Shown in pieces: positions 29,630-39,068 of a stretch of 64,000 nt of DNA. Each line of letters starts with the position of its first letter. The stretch's first letter is position 1. The DNA is from JACRCT01 sp049841135 (GTDB lineage: Bacteria; Myxococcota; Myxococcia; Myxococcales; UBA5297): NCBI GenBank assembly GCA_049841135.1, contig JASGHK010000002.1:930001-994000 (forward strand), written 5' to 3'. Made by a program: the position numbers and the translations under genes. The notes beneath the pieces were generated by a model, which was given only the letters and a program-made list of their open reading frames with translations, was not told where the DNA came from and searched no databases.

Positions 29630-30363
29630 TACAGCGGCGTGATCTTCAGGTTGTCGAAGTAGATGTCCGCTTCCCAGCTCGAGAAGCCGAAGCGGTCGTT
29701 GCCCGCGCCCTTGAGCGGCTCCGGGTCGTCCCACTCCATCATCAGGGCGCCGTCCGTGAACCACTGCAGCAGGGTGCCCTTGCGCTGCAGCTTGAAGTGG
29801 TAGGTCTTGCCCTTGGTGACCTTGAGGTTGCGGTTCTCCTTGCGGTCGCGGCCGTGCTCGTCGAGGCGGGCCAGCGCCGAGATCGAGTTGGACCAGCCGC
29901 CGAAGAGCACGACGTAGCCCGAGGCGTGGTCCCGGCCGTTGCCGAAGATCTCGCACTTGATGTCGCCTTCATTGGACTCGCTGCGCACGTCGAACTCGAC
30001 CGCCACGTCGGCCGGAAGCTTGGCCGTGAGCCACAGCGGGTTGTTCTTGGAGCCGGGCGAGTGCAGCACGCCCTTCTCGATGCGCCAGTGGCCGCCGGTG
30101 GTGAAGTAATTGGGCCCGACGAGCTCGCGCTCGAAGTCGTCGCTGAAGCCCTGCTGGCCAATCTCGACGGTCGTCGGCGCCTGGCCCCGCAGGAAGTAGA
30201 CGATGAAGGGCAGCTGGGCGACCACCACCGCGGCCACCAGTCCCGCGAGCTGCTTCTTGGACAGGCCCGGCAGCACGTCGCCCGGGCGGGCGGGCTCCTG
30301 GGCCGCTGCCGGAGCAGGCGTCTCGGCGGCGGGGGACGGGGTCGCGGTTGCAGGCTCAGCCAT
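29629..30363 (-). CDS. Membrane-anchored concanavalin/DUF1080-like domain protein
   Basis: 244 residues from the ATG at 30363, chosen over one 33 bases upstream because GAGGGAG precedes it. An Ala/Pro-rich cytoplasmic segment (about 1-38) is followed by a membrane helix (LAGLVAAVVVAQLPFIVYFL) and an exported beta-sandwich of about 180 residues (FSDDFERE, HWRIEKGVLHS, EFDVRSES, ...YFDNLKI). The pattern is that of the concanavalin-like DUF1080 (3-keto-disaccharide hydrolase) fold. No catalytic residues can be pointed to, so a carbohydrate-binding role is only a guess. It lies downstream of the sigma factor gene, 151 bases away. Confidence 0.68.
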   Translation of the reverse strand: MAEPATATPSPAAETPAPAAAQEPARPGDVLPGLSKKQLAGLVAAVVVAQLPFIVYFLRGQAPTTVEIGQQGFSDDFERELVGPNYFTTGGHWRIEKGVLHSPGSKNNPLWLTAKLPADVAVEFDVRSESNEGDIKCEIFGNGRDHASGYVVLFGGWSNSISALARLDEHGRDRKENRNLKVTKGKTYHFKLQRKGTLLQWFTDGALMMEWDDPEPLKGAGNDRFGFSSWEADIYFDNLKITPL

Positions 30364-30514
30364 CGGCTCCCTCAGTTCGGTCACGGACGAAGGCAAGGCG
30401 CCGGATAAAGCCGCGCCGGACGGCCGAAGTCAAGAAGCGGACGCGCCCTCGACGACTCGGGTGTCGGCGGGGACGGGCCGGATGCCGGAGGGGACGAGCT
30501 CGGCCGTCCCTGCC

Positions 30515-31694
30515 TCAGTCCTCGCGCGGGCCGATCTCCAGGTCCTTGAAGTCCGGGACCTCGGCCTGGATCCACTCCTTGAGCCTCGCGGACGAGCTTG
30601 GCCTCGATCTGCCGGGCCCGCTCGCGGGTGAGCCCGTAGTGGTCGCCAATCTCCTGGAGCGTCATCGGCTCCTCGGCCACCAGCCGCTTCTCGAAGATGT
30701 AGCGCTCCTTGTCCTTGAGCGTCTTGCCGAACTCCGCGAGCTTCGCCCGGAGGATCTCCTTGAGCTGGTGGTCGGCCAGGCTCTCGTCGGCGGGCTCGTT
30801 GTTGGCGGTGAAGCGGTCGGCGCGCGTGGTGCGCTGCGACTCGTCGCCGGCGACCGGAGCGTCCAGGCTGAACTCGTCCTGGCCCAGGCGCTGGTCCATC
30901 TCGGTGACGTCCTGCTCGGTGACGTTGAGCCGGTCGGCGAGCAGCTTGGGGGTCGGGTCGAACCCCTCGGCGGCGAGCTTCGCCTGCTCCTTGCGCAGGT
31001 TGAAGAAGAGCTTGCGCTGCGCCTGGGTGGTCCCCAGCTTCACCAGCCTCGCGTTCTCCATGATGTAGCGGAGGATGTAGGCGCGGATCCACCAGGCGGC
31101 GTAGGAGCTGAGCTTGACCCCGCGGTAGGGGTCGAACTTCTTGACCGCGTGCATCAGGCCGACGTTGCCCTCCTGCACCAGGTCGAGCAGCGAGAAGGCC
31201 GACCGGTGGTACTCGTGGGCGATCTTGACGACCAGCCGCAGGTTGGCGGTCACCAGCTTGTAGGCCGCGTTGACGTCCCCCTTCTCCTTGAGCCGGATGG
31301 CGAGCGCCAGCTCCTCTTCGCGCGTCAGGAGAGGGTGCTTCTCGACGTCATGCATGTACCGCTGCAGGGCGTCCTGCGGCGCAAGCCCTCTCTCGGCCCT
31401 GGCCAGCGCCTTGGGCTGCGGCGCCGAGACGACTTCGGCTTCGGCGACGGCGGCCTCGCCCTTGGCGAAGCTCTCCTCGACCTCGGCGTCGCTGATCTCC
31501 TGCTCCTGCTCGGCGGCTTCGGAGGCCTCCGCCTCCTCGACGGCGGTCTCGGCGGGCCGGGGTTCGGACGCCTTCTTGGTGCGCGGCTTGCGGGGCGCGC
31601 GCGTCCGCTTGGCGGGAGGCTCGACGATGACCTCCGGCTCGCGGACCGGTGCGGCTTCGGCCGCCGGGGCTTTGGGGTCCTTGGTCACGGGCAC
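30515..31694 (-). CDS. RpoH-like sigma-70 family sigma factor with long N-terminal extension (one-base frameshift)
   Basis: About 392 residues after repair. The first about 105 residues are a low-complexity Pro/Ala/Glu and Lys/Arg extension not found in E. coli RpoH. Region 2 contains NLRLVVKIAHEYHR, LLDLVQEGNVGL and FDPYRGVKLSSYAAWWIRAYI; region 4 contains the helix-turn-helix MTLQEIGDHYGLTRERARQI. Region 1.1 and the large region of RpoD are absent, so it is a group 2/3 (RpoH-type) factor, like the SigB/SigC group of myxobacteria. The frame breaks at 30591-30597, where GAGGCTC on the minus strand should be GAGCTC. The corrected end is LKEWIQAEVPDF...PRED. It is divergent from the helicase gene. 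Confidence 0.85.
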
Positions 31695-31815
31695 GTTCTA
31701 CTGGCGAAATGATGGAGGGGCAACCGTCTGCTTGTGGGCCGCCAGGACTGCCGTCCACCCCTGGTCGGGCCCCGCCGCATGTTGCAAAGGTGGAAACTCC
31801 CTGGCGTTTGAGCGA

Positions 31816-31845
31816 TTGCGTCGCCCAGCGCTCGCGAGTTATAGA
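31816..31845 (+). promoter_or_regulatory. Possible helicase promoter
   Basis: TTGCGT (31816-31821), 18 bases, TATAGA (31840-31845), about 100 bases before the helicase start. The -10 is good and the -35 weak. Confidence 0.35.
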
Positions 31846-31943
31846 GCCGCCTTCGCGCCGACCGTCCGGCCTTCGGCGCATGCATCCGGCAGACGTGGGA
31901 GCGCCCCTTCGCGCGCCTGAGCTGCCCCCGAGGTCACAACGAC

Positions 31944-33813
31944 ATGTCCGAGAACGGGACCGATCCGATCACCACCGCCACCCAGCCCCTTCCCCCCGTC
32001 CAGGAGACCTACGCCGAGATCGGCTTCGAGGATCTCCCTCTCTCCGAGGGCCTGCGCGCCGGCATCCGCGACCGCGGCTACGCTCGCCCCACGCCCGTGC
32101 AGGCCAAGGCCATTCCCGTGGCGCTCGCTGGCAAGGACATGATCGTCCGCAGCAAGACCGGGACCGGCAAGACCGCCGCCTTCGGCATCCCGCTGCTCGA
32201 GCGGCTGCCCGCCGGAGCCAAGCACCCGCTGGCCATCGTGCTCTGCCCCACCCGCGAGCTGGCCCTGCAGGTCAGCCAGGAGCTGACGGTGCTGGCCAGC
32301 CACAAGGACCTGCGCGTGGTGGCCATCTACGGTGGCGCCCCGATGAAGGCCCAGACCGACGCGCTCGAGGCGGGCGCGGAGATCATCGTCGGCACCCCCG
32401 GCCGCGTGTACGACCACATCCGCCGCAAGACGCTCGACCTGTCGAAGGCGATGATGGCCGTCCTCGACGAGGCCGACGAGATGCTCAACCAGGGCTTCTA
32501 CGAGGAGGTCACGCGCATCCTCGAGCGGCTCCCCGACGGCCGGCAGATGCTGCTCTTCTCGGCCACGGTGCCGCCGGACATCGACCGGCTGATCAAGCGC
32601 TTCACCAAGGACCCGGAGACGCTGCTCCTCTCGGGCGACGACTTCACGGTCGAGAACATCGAGAACGTCCTCTACTACACCGTCGACTCCTACCCGAAGC
32701 CCCGCAACCTCATCTACCTGCTGGAAGCTCGAGGAGCCGGAGTCGGCCATCGTCTTCTGCAACACCCGCGACGACACCTCGCTCGTGGCGGCGGTGCTCA
32801 ACCGCAACGGCTTCGACGCCGAGGTGCTCAACGGCGACCTGCCGCAGTCGGAGCGCGAGCGGGTGATGGGCAAGGTCAAGCGCGGCGAGCTGACCTACCT
32901 CGTCGCGACCGACATCGCGGCGCGCGGCATCGACATCAGCGACCTGACCCACGTCATCAACTACTCGCTGCCCGAGGACCCCGCGGTCTACCTGCACCGC
33001 GTCGGCCGCACCGGGCGAATCGGCAAGAAGGGCGTGGCGCTCTCGCTCATCGGCGGCAAGGAGATGGTGACCCTGACCGCGCTGGAGAAGCGCTACGGCA
33101 TCACCTTCGAGGAGCGCAAGCTGCCGACCCCCGAGGAGGCGCGCAAGCAGTGGGCGACGCGGCACCTCGCCGAGATCAAGGACGCCTCCCGCAACTCGGT
33201 CTACGAGTCGATGATCCCACTGGCCCAGGACCTCAAGGCGCTGCCCGAGGGCGACGCCACCGTTGCGTTCCTGCTGCGCTACTTCTTCACCCACCACCGG
33301 GTCGAGAAGCTGGCCGCGCGCGCGGAGGCCGAGGCCAAGCACGAGCATCACGGCGAGCGCGAGCGTGACCGCGACCGCGACCGTGGCGGGCGGCGCGACG
33401 ACCGCGAGCGCCGCCGCGACCGCGAGCGGACCGACCGCAGCCGCTCGGATCGCTCCGAGCGCGCCAGCCGGGCCGACGAGCACGAGCGCACCAACCCGAA
33501 CTTCCGGCCCGCGGACCTGGCGGAGAAGACCGAGATCCAGGACATGCCGCAGGCGCCGCCCGAGCCCGACCCCCGGGGCACCAAGCTCTGGTGCAACCTG
33601 GGCCAGGCCGACAAGCTCGACGAGGGCAGCGTGGTCGAGGCGGTCAGCCAGGCGTCCGGAGTGGACGGCTCGAAGATCCGCGGGGTCGAGCTGCGGCCGA
33701 CGAGCGCCTACCTCTTCGTCGACCCCGAGCAGGTGGACGCGGTGATCGCAGCCACCGGCAAGGAGCGCGACGGCAAGAAGCTGCGCATCGAGAAGGCGCG
33801 CCCCAGGCGATAG
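31944..33813 (+). CDS. DEAD-box RNA helicase, DeaD/CsdA type with C-terminal DbpA-like RNA-binding domain (one-base frameshift)
   Basis: About 622 residues after repair. Motif I TGTGKT at 72-77, PTRELA near 102, DEAD at 175-178, SAT at 206-208, and in the second domain the motifs IVFCNT, TDIAARGID and HRVGRTGR. After the helicase core comes an Arg/Asp/Glu-rich repetitive linker (about 470-500) and a C-terminal RRM-like domain (KLWCNLGQADKLDEG, IRGVELRPTSAYLFV) of the DbpA type. It unwinds RNA in ribosome assembly, mRNA decay or cold adaptation. The frame breaks at 32724-32730, where GAAGCTC should read GAGCTC. The radical SAM gene follows 15 bases later. Confidence 0.9.
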
Positions 33814-33828
33814 CACCGCACTTCGGCG

Positions 33829-34830
33829 ATGGCTTCGCTCCGGATCGGCGAGCTGGAGGGCGGCGGGCTGGTGCTCGGTTACCGCTGCCCATCCCGATGC
33901 CGGCATTGCCTCTACGCCTGCGGCCCGCACCGCACGGACGGGCTGGCGGCGGACGAGCCGTCGTTCGAGCAGGTGCTGGACCTGCTCGCAGCGCGCGGCC
34001 CGCGTGCCCGGTACCACATCGGAGGAGGCGAGCCGTTCCTCGACCTCGGGCTATTGCGCCGGTCGATCGCCGGGCTGCGCCGCCGCCGGCTCGCGCTGGA
34101 CTACGTCGAGACCAACGCCGCCTGGGTCAGGGACGGAGAGCACGCCCGGGCGACGCTCGCCGACCTCGCGGAGTTGGGGCTGCGGCAGGTCCTGGTGAGC
34201 CTGTCGCCCTTCCACGCCGAGTTCGTGCCCCTGCAGAAGACCGAGGCGCTCATCGCCGCCGCCGAGGCCGTATTGCCGGAGGGCGCCTTCGTCTGGATCT
34301 CCGCGTTCGCCTCCGACCTGGCAGAACAGCCCCGCGACCAGAAGCTCGACCTCGACGCCTTCCTGGCTGAACGCGGAGACGGCTGGGCGCGCAGCGCAGG
34401 ACGCCGCTACTCCCTGGTCCCAGCGGGCCGGGCGGGCCGCTACTTCGCCGCCCACGGCGCGCTGGTGCCTTGGGAGGAGGCGGCCGCCTCTGCCCCGTGC
34501 CGGCACCGCCTCGCAGACGCCACCCACTTCCACGTCGACCTCGCCGGCGGGTACGTCCCTGGGCTGTGCGCCGGGCTCACGCTGCCCCTCACCGAGGTGC
34601 CCGGCGAGGTCGACCTCGGGCGCTACCCGGTGCTGCGCGCGCTCGTCGAGGGAGGACCCGCTGCGCTCGTCCCGCTCGCCCGGGGCGCTGGCTTCGCGCC
34701 GCTCGCCAGCTACTCGGGGCCGTGCGACCTGTGCACGCATGCCCGGTCTGCCCTCTTCGCCCAAGGGCATCCGGAGCTCGGGCCCGAAGGCTTCTACGAC
34801 CCGCGCTCGCTCCCGGCCTTCACGCATTGA
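33829..34830 (+). CDS. Radical SAM protein of unknown specificity
   Basis: 333 residues. The cluster-binding motif CPSRCRHC puts Cys at 20, 24 and 27, the CxxxCxxC spacing for the SAM-bound 4Fe-4S cluster. GGGEPFLD follows at about 65 as the SAM-binding GGE motif. Two further Cys in the C-terminal part (GLC and CDLCTHA) could hold an auxiliary cluster. The substrate cannot be told, and the family resembles radical SAM proteins annotated only by domain. It is 15 bases behind the helicase gene and probably co-transcribed, hinting at but not proving an RNA-linked role. Confidence 0.8.
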   Translation: MASLRIGELEGGGLVLGYRCPSRCRHCLYACGPHRTDGLAADEPSFEQVLDLLAARGPRARYHIGGGEPFLDLGLLRRSIAGLRRRRLALDYVETNAAWVRDGEHARATLADLAELGLRQVLVSLSPFHAEFVPLQKTEALIAAAEAVLPEGAFVWISAFASDLAEQPRDQKLDLDAFLAERGDGWARSAGRRYSLVPAGRAGRYFAAHGALVPWEEAAASAPCRHRLADATHFHVDLAGGYVPGLCAGLTLPLTEVPGEVDLGRYPVLRALVEGGPAALVPLARGAGFAPLASYSGPCDLCTHARSALFAQGHPELGPEGFYDPRSLPAFTH

Positions 34831-34851
34831 CGGCCCTTCGGGCCCCCGCCG

Positions 34852-34880
34852 TTGACAACCGATACGCAGGCCTCACCTCA
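34852..34880 (+). promoter_or_regulatory. Possible hsp20 promoter region
   Basis: TTGACA (34852-34857) lies 42 bases upstream of the hsp20 start, but no clear -10 follows at standard spacing. CCTCACCTCAA downstream only loosely recalls a heat-shock sigma factor -10. The ribosome site GGAGG is at 34886-34890. A short GGCCC/GGGCC hairpin after the preceding stop (about 34832-34844) may end the upstream transcript. Confidence 0.3.
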
Positions 34881-34899
34881 AAGACGGAGGTGTTGAGCC

Positions 34900-35412
34900 A
34901 TGGCAATCGTTCGCAGAGGCAACCCGCAAGGGCAGCAGTCGAGTCTGGCTCCGCGCACCCACCAGGCCTGGGACCCGTGGGGCGTCATGCGCGAGATGAT
35001 GCGCTGGGATCCGCTCGCGGAGATGGGCCGGTCGCTGGCGACACAGGACTACGGGGTCGGCTTCGTGCCGCAGTTCGAGGTCAAGGAGACGGGCGACTCG
35101 TACGTCTTCAAGGCCGATCTGCCAGGGGTCAAGGATGACGACCTGGACATCTCGCTGACCGGCAACCGCCTGACCGTCAGCGGCAAGCGTGAGGAGGAAG
35201 AGAAGAAGGAGGAGGAGACCTACTACGCCTACGAGCGCAGCTTCGGGACCTTCACGCGCAGCTTCACGCTCCCCGAGGGCATCGACGCCAACGACGTGAA
35301 AGCGTCGATGAAGGACGGCGTGCTCACCATCGGCGTCGCCAAGAAGGCGGAGGTGCAGCCGAAGAAGGTCACGATCACCAAGGGCAAGACGGAAGGCCAG
35401 GCCAAGGCCTAG
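34900..35412 (+). CDS. Small heat-shock protein, Hsp20/alpha-crystallin family
   Basis: 170 residues. The alpha-crystallin domain runs from about 55 to 150 (FVPQFEVKETGDSYVFKADL start, LPGVKDDDL, SFTLPEGID, and the closing AxxxGVLTI motif seen as SMKDGVLTIGV). A short N-terminal arm and a Lys-rich C-terminal tail flank it. It is an ATP-independent chaperone that holds unfolding proteins in oligomers. Insert EEEEKKEEE before the beta-6 loop is typical of class A sHSPs. The gene stands alone with its own leader, as usual for stress genes. Confidence 0.93.
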   Translation: MAIVRRGNPQGQQSSLAPRTHQAWDPWGVMREMMRWDPLAEMGRSLATQDYGVGFVPQFEVKETGDSYVFKADLPGVKDDDLDISLTGNRLTVSGKREEEEKKEEETYYAYERSFGTFTRSFTLPEGIDANDVKASMKDGVLTIGVAKKAEVQPKKVTITKGKTEGQAKA

Positions 35413-35506
35413 TCGTTCCTCGGGTGATCGCACGTGACCACGCGGCCCGGAGCACCGCGCTCCGGGCCGTCGCCTTTGCGGGCCGGGCTCGCCAGATTAG
35501 CGGGCG

Positions 35507-36524
35507 ATGCGATTCCCGGGCTTCGAAGGCGTTTCGCCGCGGCTGCTGGGGAGACGGCTGCTCCACGCGCTCGGCGACCACGCGGTCCTGGATGGCGCCG
35601 CGACGCTGGCCTACTACTTCCTCTTCTCGCTCTTCCCCCTGCTCTTCTTCCTCGTCTCGCTGACGGCCTACTTGCCGCTGCGCGGAGCGCTCGAGGACGG
35701 GCTCGGCCGCATCCGCCCTTTGCTGCCGGTCTCGTCGATGCAGCTCATCGAGGAGCAGCTGCGCTCGTTGCTCGATCAGCCGCGGCCCCGGCTGCTCACC
35801 ATCAGCCTCCTGGTCGCGCTGTACTCCGCCTCACGCAGCCTCGACTTCTTCCGCAAGTCGCTCAACCTGGCCTACCACGTCAGTGAGGCCCGCCCGTTCC
35901 TGCGCACGCAGTGGCTGGCCATCTGGTCGACGATCGTCACTTCGACCATCATCCTGCTCGGGCTGGCGATGATCCTCCTGGGCGGAAAGGGAGGCTTCTG
36001 GCTCGCCGACCACGTGGGGATCGAGCGGCAGTTCGCCTTCGTGTGGTCGTGGCTGCGCTGGCCGACGACGGCGCTGGTCATCATGCTCGCCGCGGCGCTC
36101 ATCTATTACTGGCTTCCGGACGTCGACCAGCGCTTCCGGTACGTCTCTCCGGGCTCGGTGGCGAGCACCGTCCTGTGGCTCCTGTCGACTTGGGGCTTCT
36201 CGCAATACGCCGACCACGCCTCGAGCTTCAACGTCACCTACGGCTCGCTGGGCGGCGTCATCGTCCTGCTGACCTGGCTCTACCTCTCCTCGCTGGTCTT
36301 CATGTTCGGCGGGGAGCTGCAACGCGGTCCTCGAGCACGCCGCGAAGGGAGGCAAGCAGCCGGGCGCGAAGCAATTCGGTGAGCCCGCGCAGCTCGCTCC
36401 CGAGCTGCGAGAAGGCTACCCCGCGGGGGTCAAACGCCGACGGCCGTCGGCCTGGCGCTCGGGCGTGTGGCGCTTCGTCAGGCCGTCTCGGAGTCCGGAG
36501 GGGAAGCCGCCCGACCGGATGTGA
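35507..36524 (+). CDS. YihY/BrkB (former RNase BN) family membrane protein (one-base frameshift)
   Basis: About 338 residues after repair. Six membrane segments are visible (among them YYFLFSLFPLLFFLVSLTAYL, TIILLGLAMILLG and TYGSLGGVIVLLTWLYLSSLVFMF), with the family signature near TYGSLGGVI. YihY proteins are inner-membrane proteins of uncertain function; the older RNase BN label is wrong for this family. The frame breaks at 36314-36320, where GAGCTGC should be GAGCTC, giving GGELNAVLEHAA. The Arg-rich C-terminal tail then runs to the TGA at 36522. Confidence 0.85.
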
Positions 36525-36561
36525 GGTTGCCGGAGCCTTCTCACGTCGCCACCGTCCGCCC

Positions 36562-37473
36562 GTGGCGACGTCGAGCGAGGTCACCATCGAGGGCAGGCGG
36601 CTCGCGTTGAGCAACCTGGACAAGGTGCTCTACCCCAAAGTCGGGTTCACCAAGGCGCAGGTCATCGACTACTACCTGCGCATCGCGCCGGCGCTGCTGC
36701 CCCACCTGGCCGGCCGCCCGCTGACGATGAAGCGCTACCCCAATGGCGTGGAGGGCAAGTTCTTCTACGAGAAGAACTGCCCTCGCTTCCGGCCACCATG
36801 GGTCAGGACCGCGGCCGTGTGGAGCGAGGGCAACGCCCGGGACATGGACTACTGCCTCGCCGAGGACCTGCCCACGCTCGTCTGGGTGGCGAACCTCGCC
36901 GACCTGGAGCTCCACACCTCGCTCTTCAAGGCCTCCGACATCGGCCGCCCCACCCTTCTGGCGTTCGACCTGGACCCGGGCGCGCCCGCGGACATCGTCC
37001 AGTGCTGCGAGGTGGCGCTCCTCGTCCGCGCGTTCTTCGACCAGCTCGGCCTACAGGCGTTCCCCAAGACGTCGGGCTCCAAAGGCCTGCAGGTGTACGT
37101 GCCGCTCAACGTGCCTGGCGTCACCCATCAGCAGACCAAGGCCTTCGCCCGGGCGCTCGCCGAGGAGCTGGAGCGCCGGCGCCCGGAGCTCGTCGTCTCC
37201 AGCATGAAGAAGAGCCTCCGGGTGGGGAAGGTGCTGGTCGACTGGAGCCAGAACGACGAGCACAAGACCACCGTGTGCGCGTACTCGCTGCGCGCCAAGG
37301 ACCGGCCCACCGTCTCGACCCCCGTCGACTGGGACGAGGTCGGACGCTGCGCCCGCTCCAAGAAGGCGGACCTGCTCGTCTTCGATTCCGCAGCGACCCT
37401 CGCCCGCGTGGAGAGGCGCGGCGACCTCTTCGCGCCGGTGCTCTCGCTGCGCCAGCGGCTGCCGAGGTTCTGA
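36562..37473 (+). CDS. LigD-type primase-polymerase (non-homologous end joining), stand-alone
   Basis: 303 residues from a GTG at 36562. The fold and motifs are those of the LigD polymerase domain of the archaeo-eukaryotic primase group: LDKVLYPKVGFTKAQVIDYY, catalytic DLDPG with its two Asp, KTSGSKGLQVYVPL and a final SWDEV-like segment (DWDEV). It adds nucleotides to broken DNA ends. In Pseudomonas and Mycobacterium this is one domain of a three-domain LigD; here it is a separate gene, with the phosphoesterase and ligase domains in the convergent gene 29 bases away. No Ku gene is in this window. Confidence 0.88.
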   Translation: MATSSEVTIEGRRLALSNLDKVLYPKVGFTKAQVIDYYLRIAPALLPHLAGRPLTMKRYPNGVEGKFFYEKNCPRFRPPWVRTAAVWSEGNARDMDYCLAEDLPTLVWVANLADLELHTSLFKASDIGRPTLLAFDLDPGAPADIVQCCEVALLVRAFFDQLGLQAFPKTSGSKGLQVYVPLNVPGVTHQQTKAFARALAEELERRRPELVVSSMKKSLRVGKVLVDWSQNDEHKTTVCAYSLRAKDRPTVSTPVDWDEVGRCARSKKADLLVFDSAATLARVERRGDLFAPVLSLRQRLPRF

Positions 37474-37502
37474 AAAGACTTCGGCCCCGGACCGGGTGTG
37501 CG

Positions 37503-39053
37503 TCAGGGCTCGCGCACGCACTCCTCGGGCCGCTTGTCGGGGCGCAGGCCCTGGAACGAGGGCTGGCGCAGAAGCTGGTCCCCGGTCCACTCCGTGAACG
37601 CCACCTGCCCCACCAGGTGCGGCGCCGACCAGCGTGCCTCCTTCATCCTCGGCGCCCCCGACACGAGCGGCCGGTCCACGCGCGAGCGCTCGAGCTCCAC
37701 GTAGAGCTGCCGGCGCAGCTTGGCGTCGAAGCCCGTCCCGACCCTCCCGGCGTAGCACATCACGCCGCCGTCGACGACCGCCGTGAGCAGCGCGCCGATC
37801 TCCTTGCCGCCCGTCGAGATCGGCAAGTAGCCGGCGAGGACGACGTCCTGCGTCCTCTGAAGCTTGAGCTTGAGCCAGTCGCGCGACGTTCCGCCCGAAT
37901 AGGCAGACCCCGCGCGCTTGGCCAGCAGGCCTTCCAGACCCCGCTCCTGCGCTTCTTCCAGGCCGCGCTGCAGGGGGCCCTCGATCCGCTCGGACAAGGC
38001 GATGGGCGGCTCGACGTCGGCGAGCAGGCTCTCGAGCAGCTCGCGGCGCTCCTCCTGTGGCTTTTGACGCAGGTCTTCCCCTTCGAGCCAGAGCAGGTCG
38101 AAGGCGACGTAGCGAACGACCGCATTCCCTTGCTGCAACAGCTGGAAGCGGGAGACCGCGTTCGCGTCCAAGGCCACGACCTCGCCGTCGAGCACCGCCT
38201 CGCCGACCACGAGACGGGAGAGAGCCGTGACGATTCCTGGAAAGCGCTGGGACAGATCAAGCCCGTTGCGCGACTGAAGGGCCACCCGGCTGCCGGAGAC
38301 CGACGCCAGGGCCCGGAACCCGTCGTACTTCACCTCGAAGAGCCATGCGCCTTGGAGTGCCCTCGCCTCTCCCACCGTGGCTCGCATCGGCGGCCAGACG
38401 CGCAGCAGGAGGTCGATGGGCGGTGGGTGCCGCGCGCGCAGCATGCGCGCGCTGACCGGTCCGCGAGTCACCTTGCGCCCGCTCACCACCGACTCGGGCC
38501 GCTCGGCGACGACGTCTTCCACGCTGCCGGACCGGTCGTCCTTGCCCTTGAAGAAGATCCACTGCTCCTTGCCGGCCGAAGGGCGGGTCCGGACGAGGTG
38601 CCACAGCCCCTTGAGCTTCTGGCCGTCGAGCACGAGCGCGAGGTGCCCCTTCTCGCGCATGGCCAGCTCCTGCCCCGGCGGCTCGGTCCGGTAGGTCCCC
38701 TGGTCCCAGATGATGGAGTCGCCGGCGCCGTACTCGCCGTCGGGGATGCGCCCCTCGAACTGCCCGTAGGCCAACGGGTGGTCCTCGGTCTGGACGGCCA
38801 GCCGCTTCTGCTTCGGGTCGTAGCTCGGCCCCTTGGGGATGGACCAGCTCGCCAGCGCCCCGCCCATCTCCAGCCGCAAGTCGTAGTGGAGGCGCCGCGC
38901 GTCGTGCTTGTGGACCATGAAGGTGGCCGCCTGCCCGACCGGCCGGCGAGCAGGAGCCTGCGGCGCAGGCTCGGGTGTCCGCGTGAAGTCGCGCCGCTTG
39001 CGGTAGGTCTCGAAGCGCTGCGCCACGCTCTTCAGGTGGCGACCGCGAGGCAC
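37503..39053 (-). CDS. ATP-dependent DNA ligase with N-terminal 3'-phosphoesterase domain (LigD without polymerase)
   Basis: 516 residues. Residues about 45-190 are the LigD 3'-phosphoesterase domain (VHKHDARRLHYDLRLE with the metal-binding His/Asp set, and HPLAYGQFEG). The ligase core follows, with the nucleotidyl-transfer lysine Lys 242 in EVKYDGFR, DGEVVALD, and motif V WLKLK, then an OB-fold domain ending TEWT. It processes 3' ends and seals double-strand breaks. The polymerase domain is absent but is encoded by the facing gene at 36562-37473. Confidence 0.9.
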   Translation of the reverse strand: MPRGRHLKSVAQRFETYRKRRDFTRTPEPAPQAPARRPVGQAATFMVHKHDARRLHYDLRLEMGGALASWSIPKGPSYDPKQKRLAVQTEDHPLAYGQFEGRIPDGEYGAGDSIIWDQGTYRTEPPGQELAMREKGHLALVLDGQKLKGLWHLVRTRPSAGKEQWIFFKGKDDRSGSVEDVVAERPESVVSGRKVTRGPVSARMLRARHPPPIDLLLRVWPPMRATVGEARALQGAWLFEVKYDGFRALASVSGSRVALQSRNGLDLSQRFPGIVTALSRLVVGEAVLDGEVVALDANAVSRFQLLQQGNAVVRYVAFDLLWLEGEDLRQKPQEERRELLESLLADVEPPIALSERIEGPLQRGLEEAQERGLEGLLAKRAGSAYSGGTSRDWLKLKLQRTQDVVLAGYLPISTGGKEIGALLTAVVDGGVMCYAGRVGTGFDAKLRRQLYVELERSRVDRPLVSGAPRMKEARWSAPHLVGQVAFTEWTGDQLLRQPSFQGLRPDKRPEECVREP

Positions 39054-39068
39054 ACGCGCAACGTCGCT

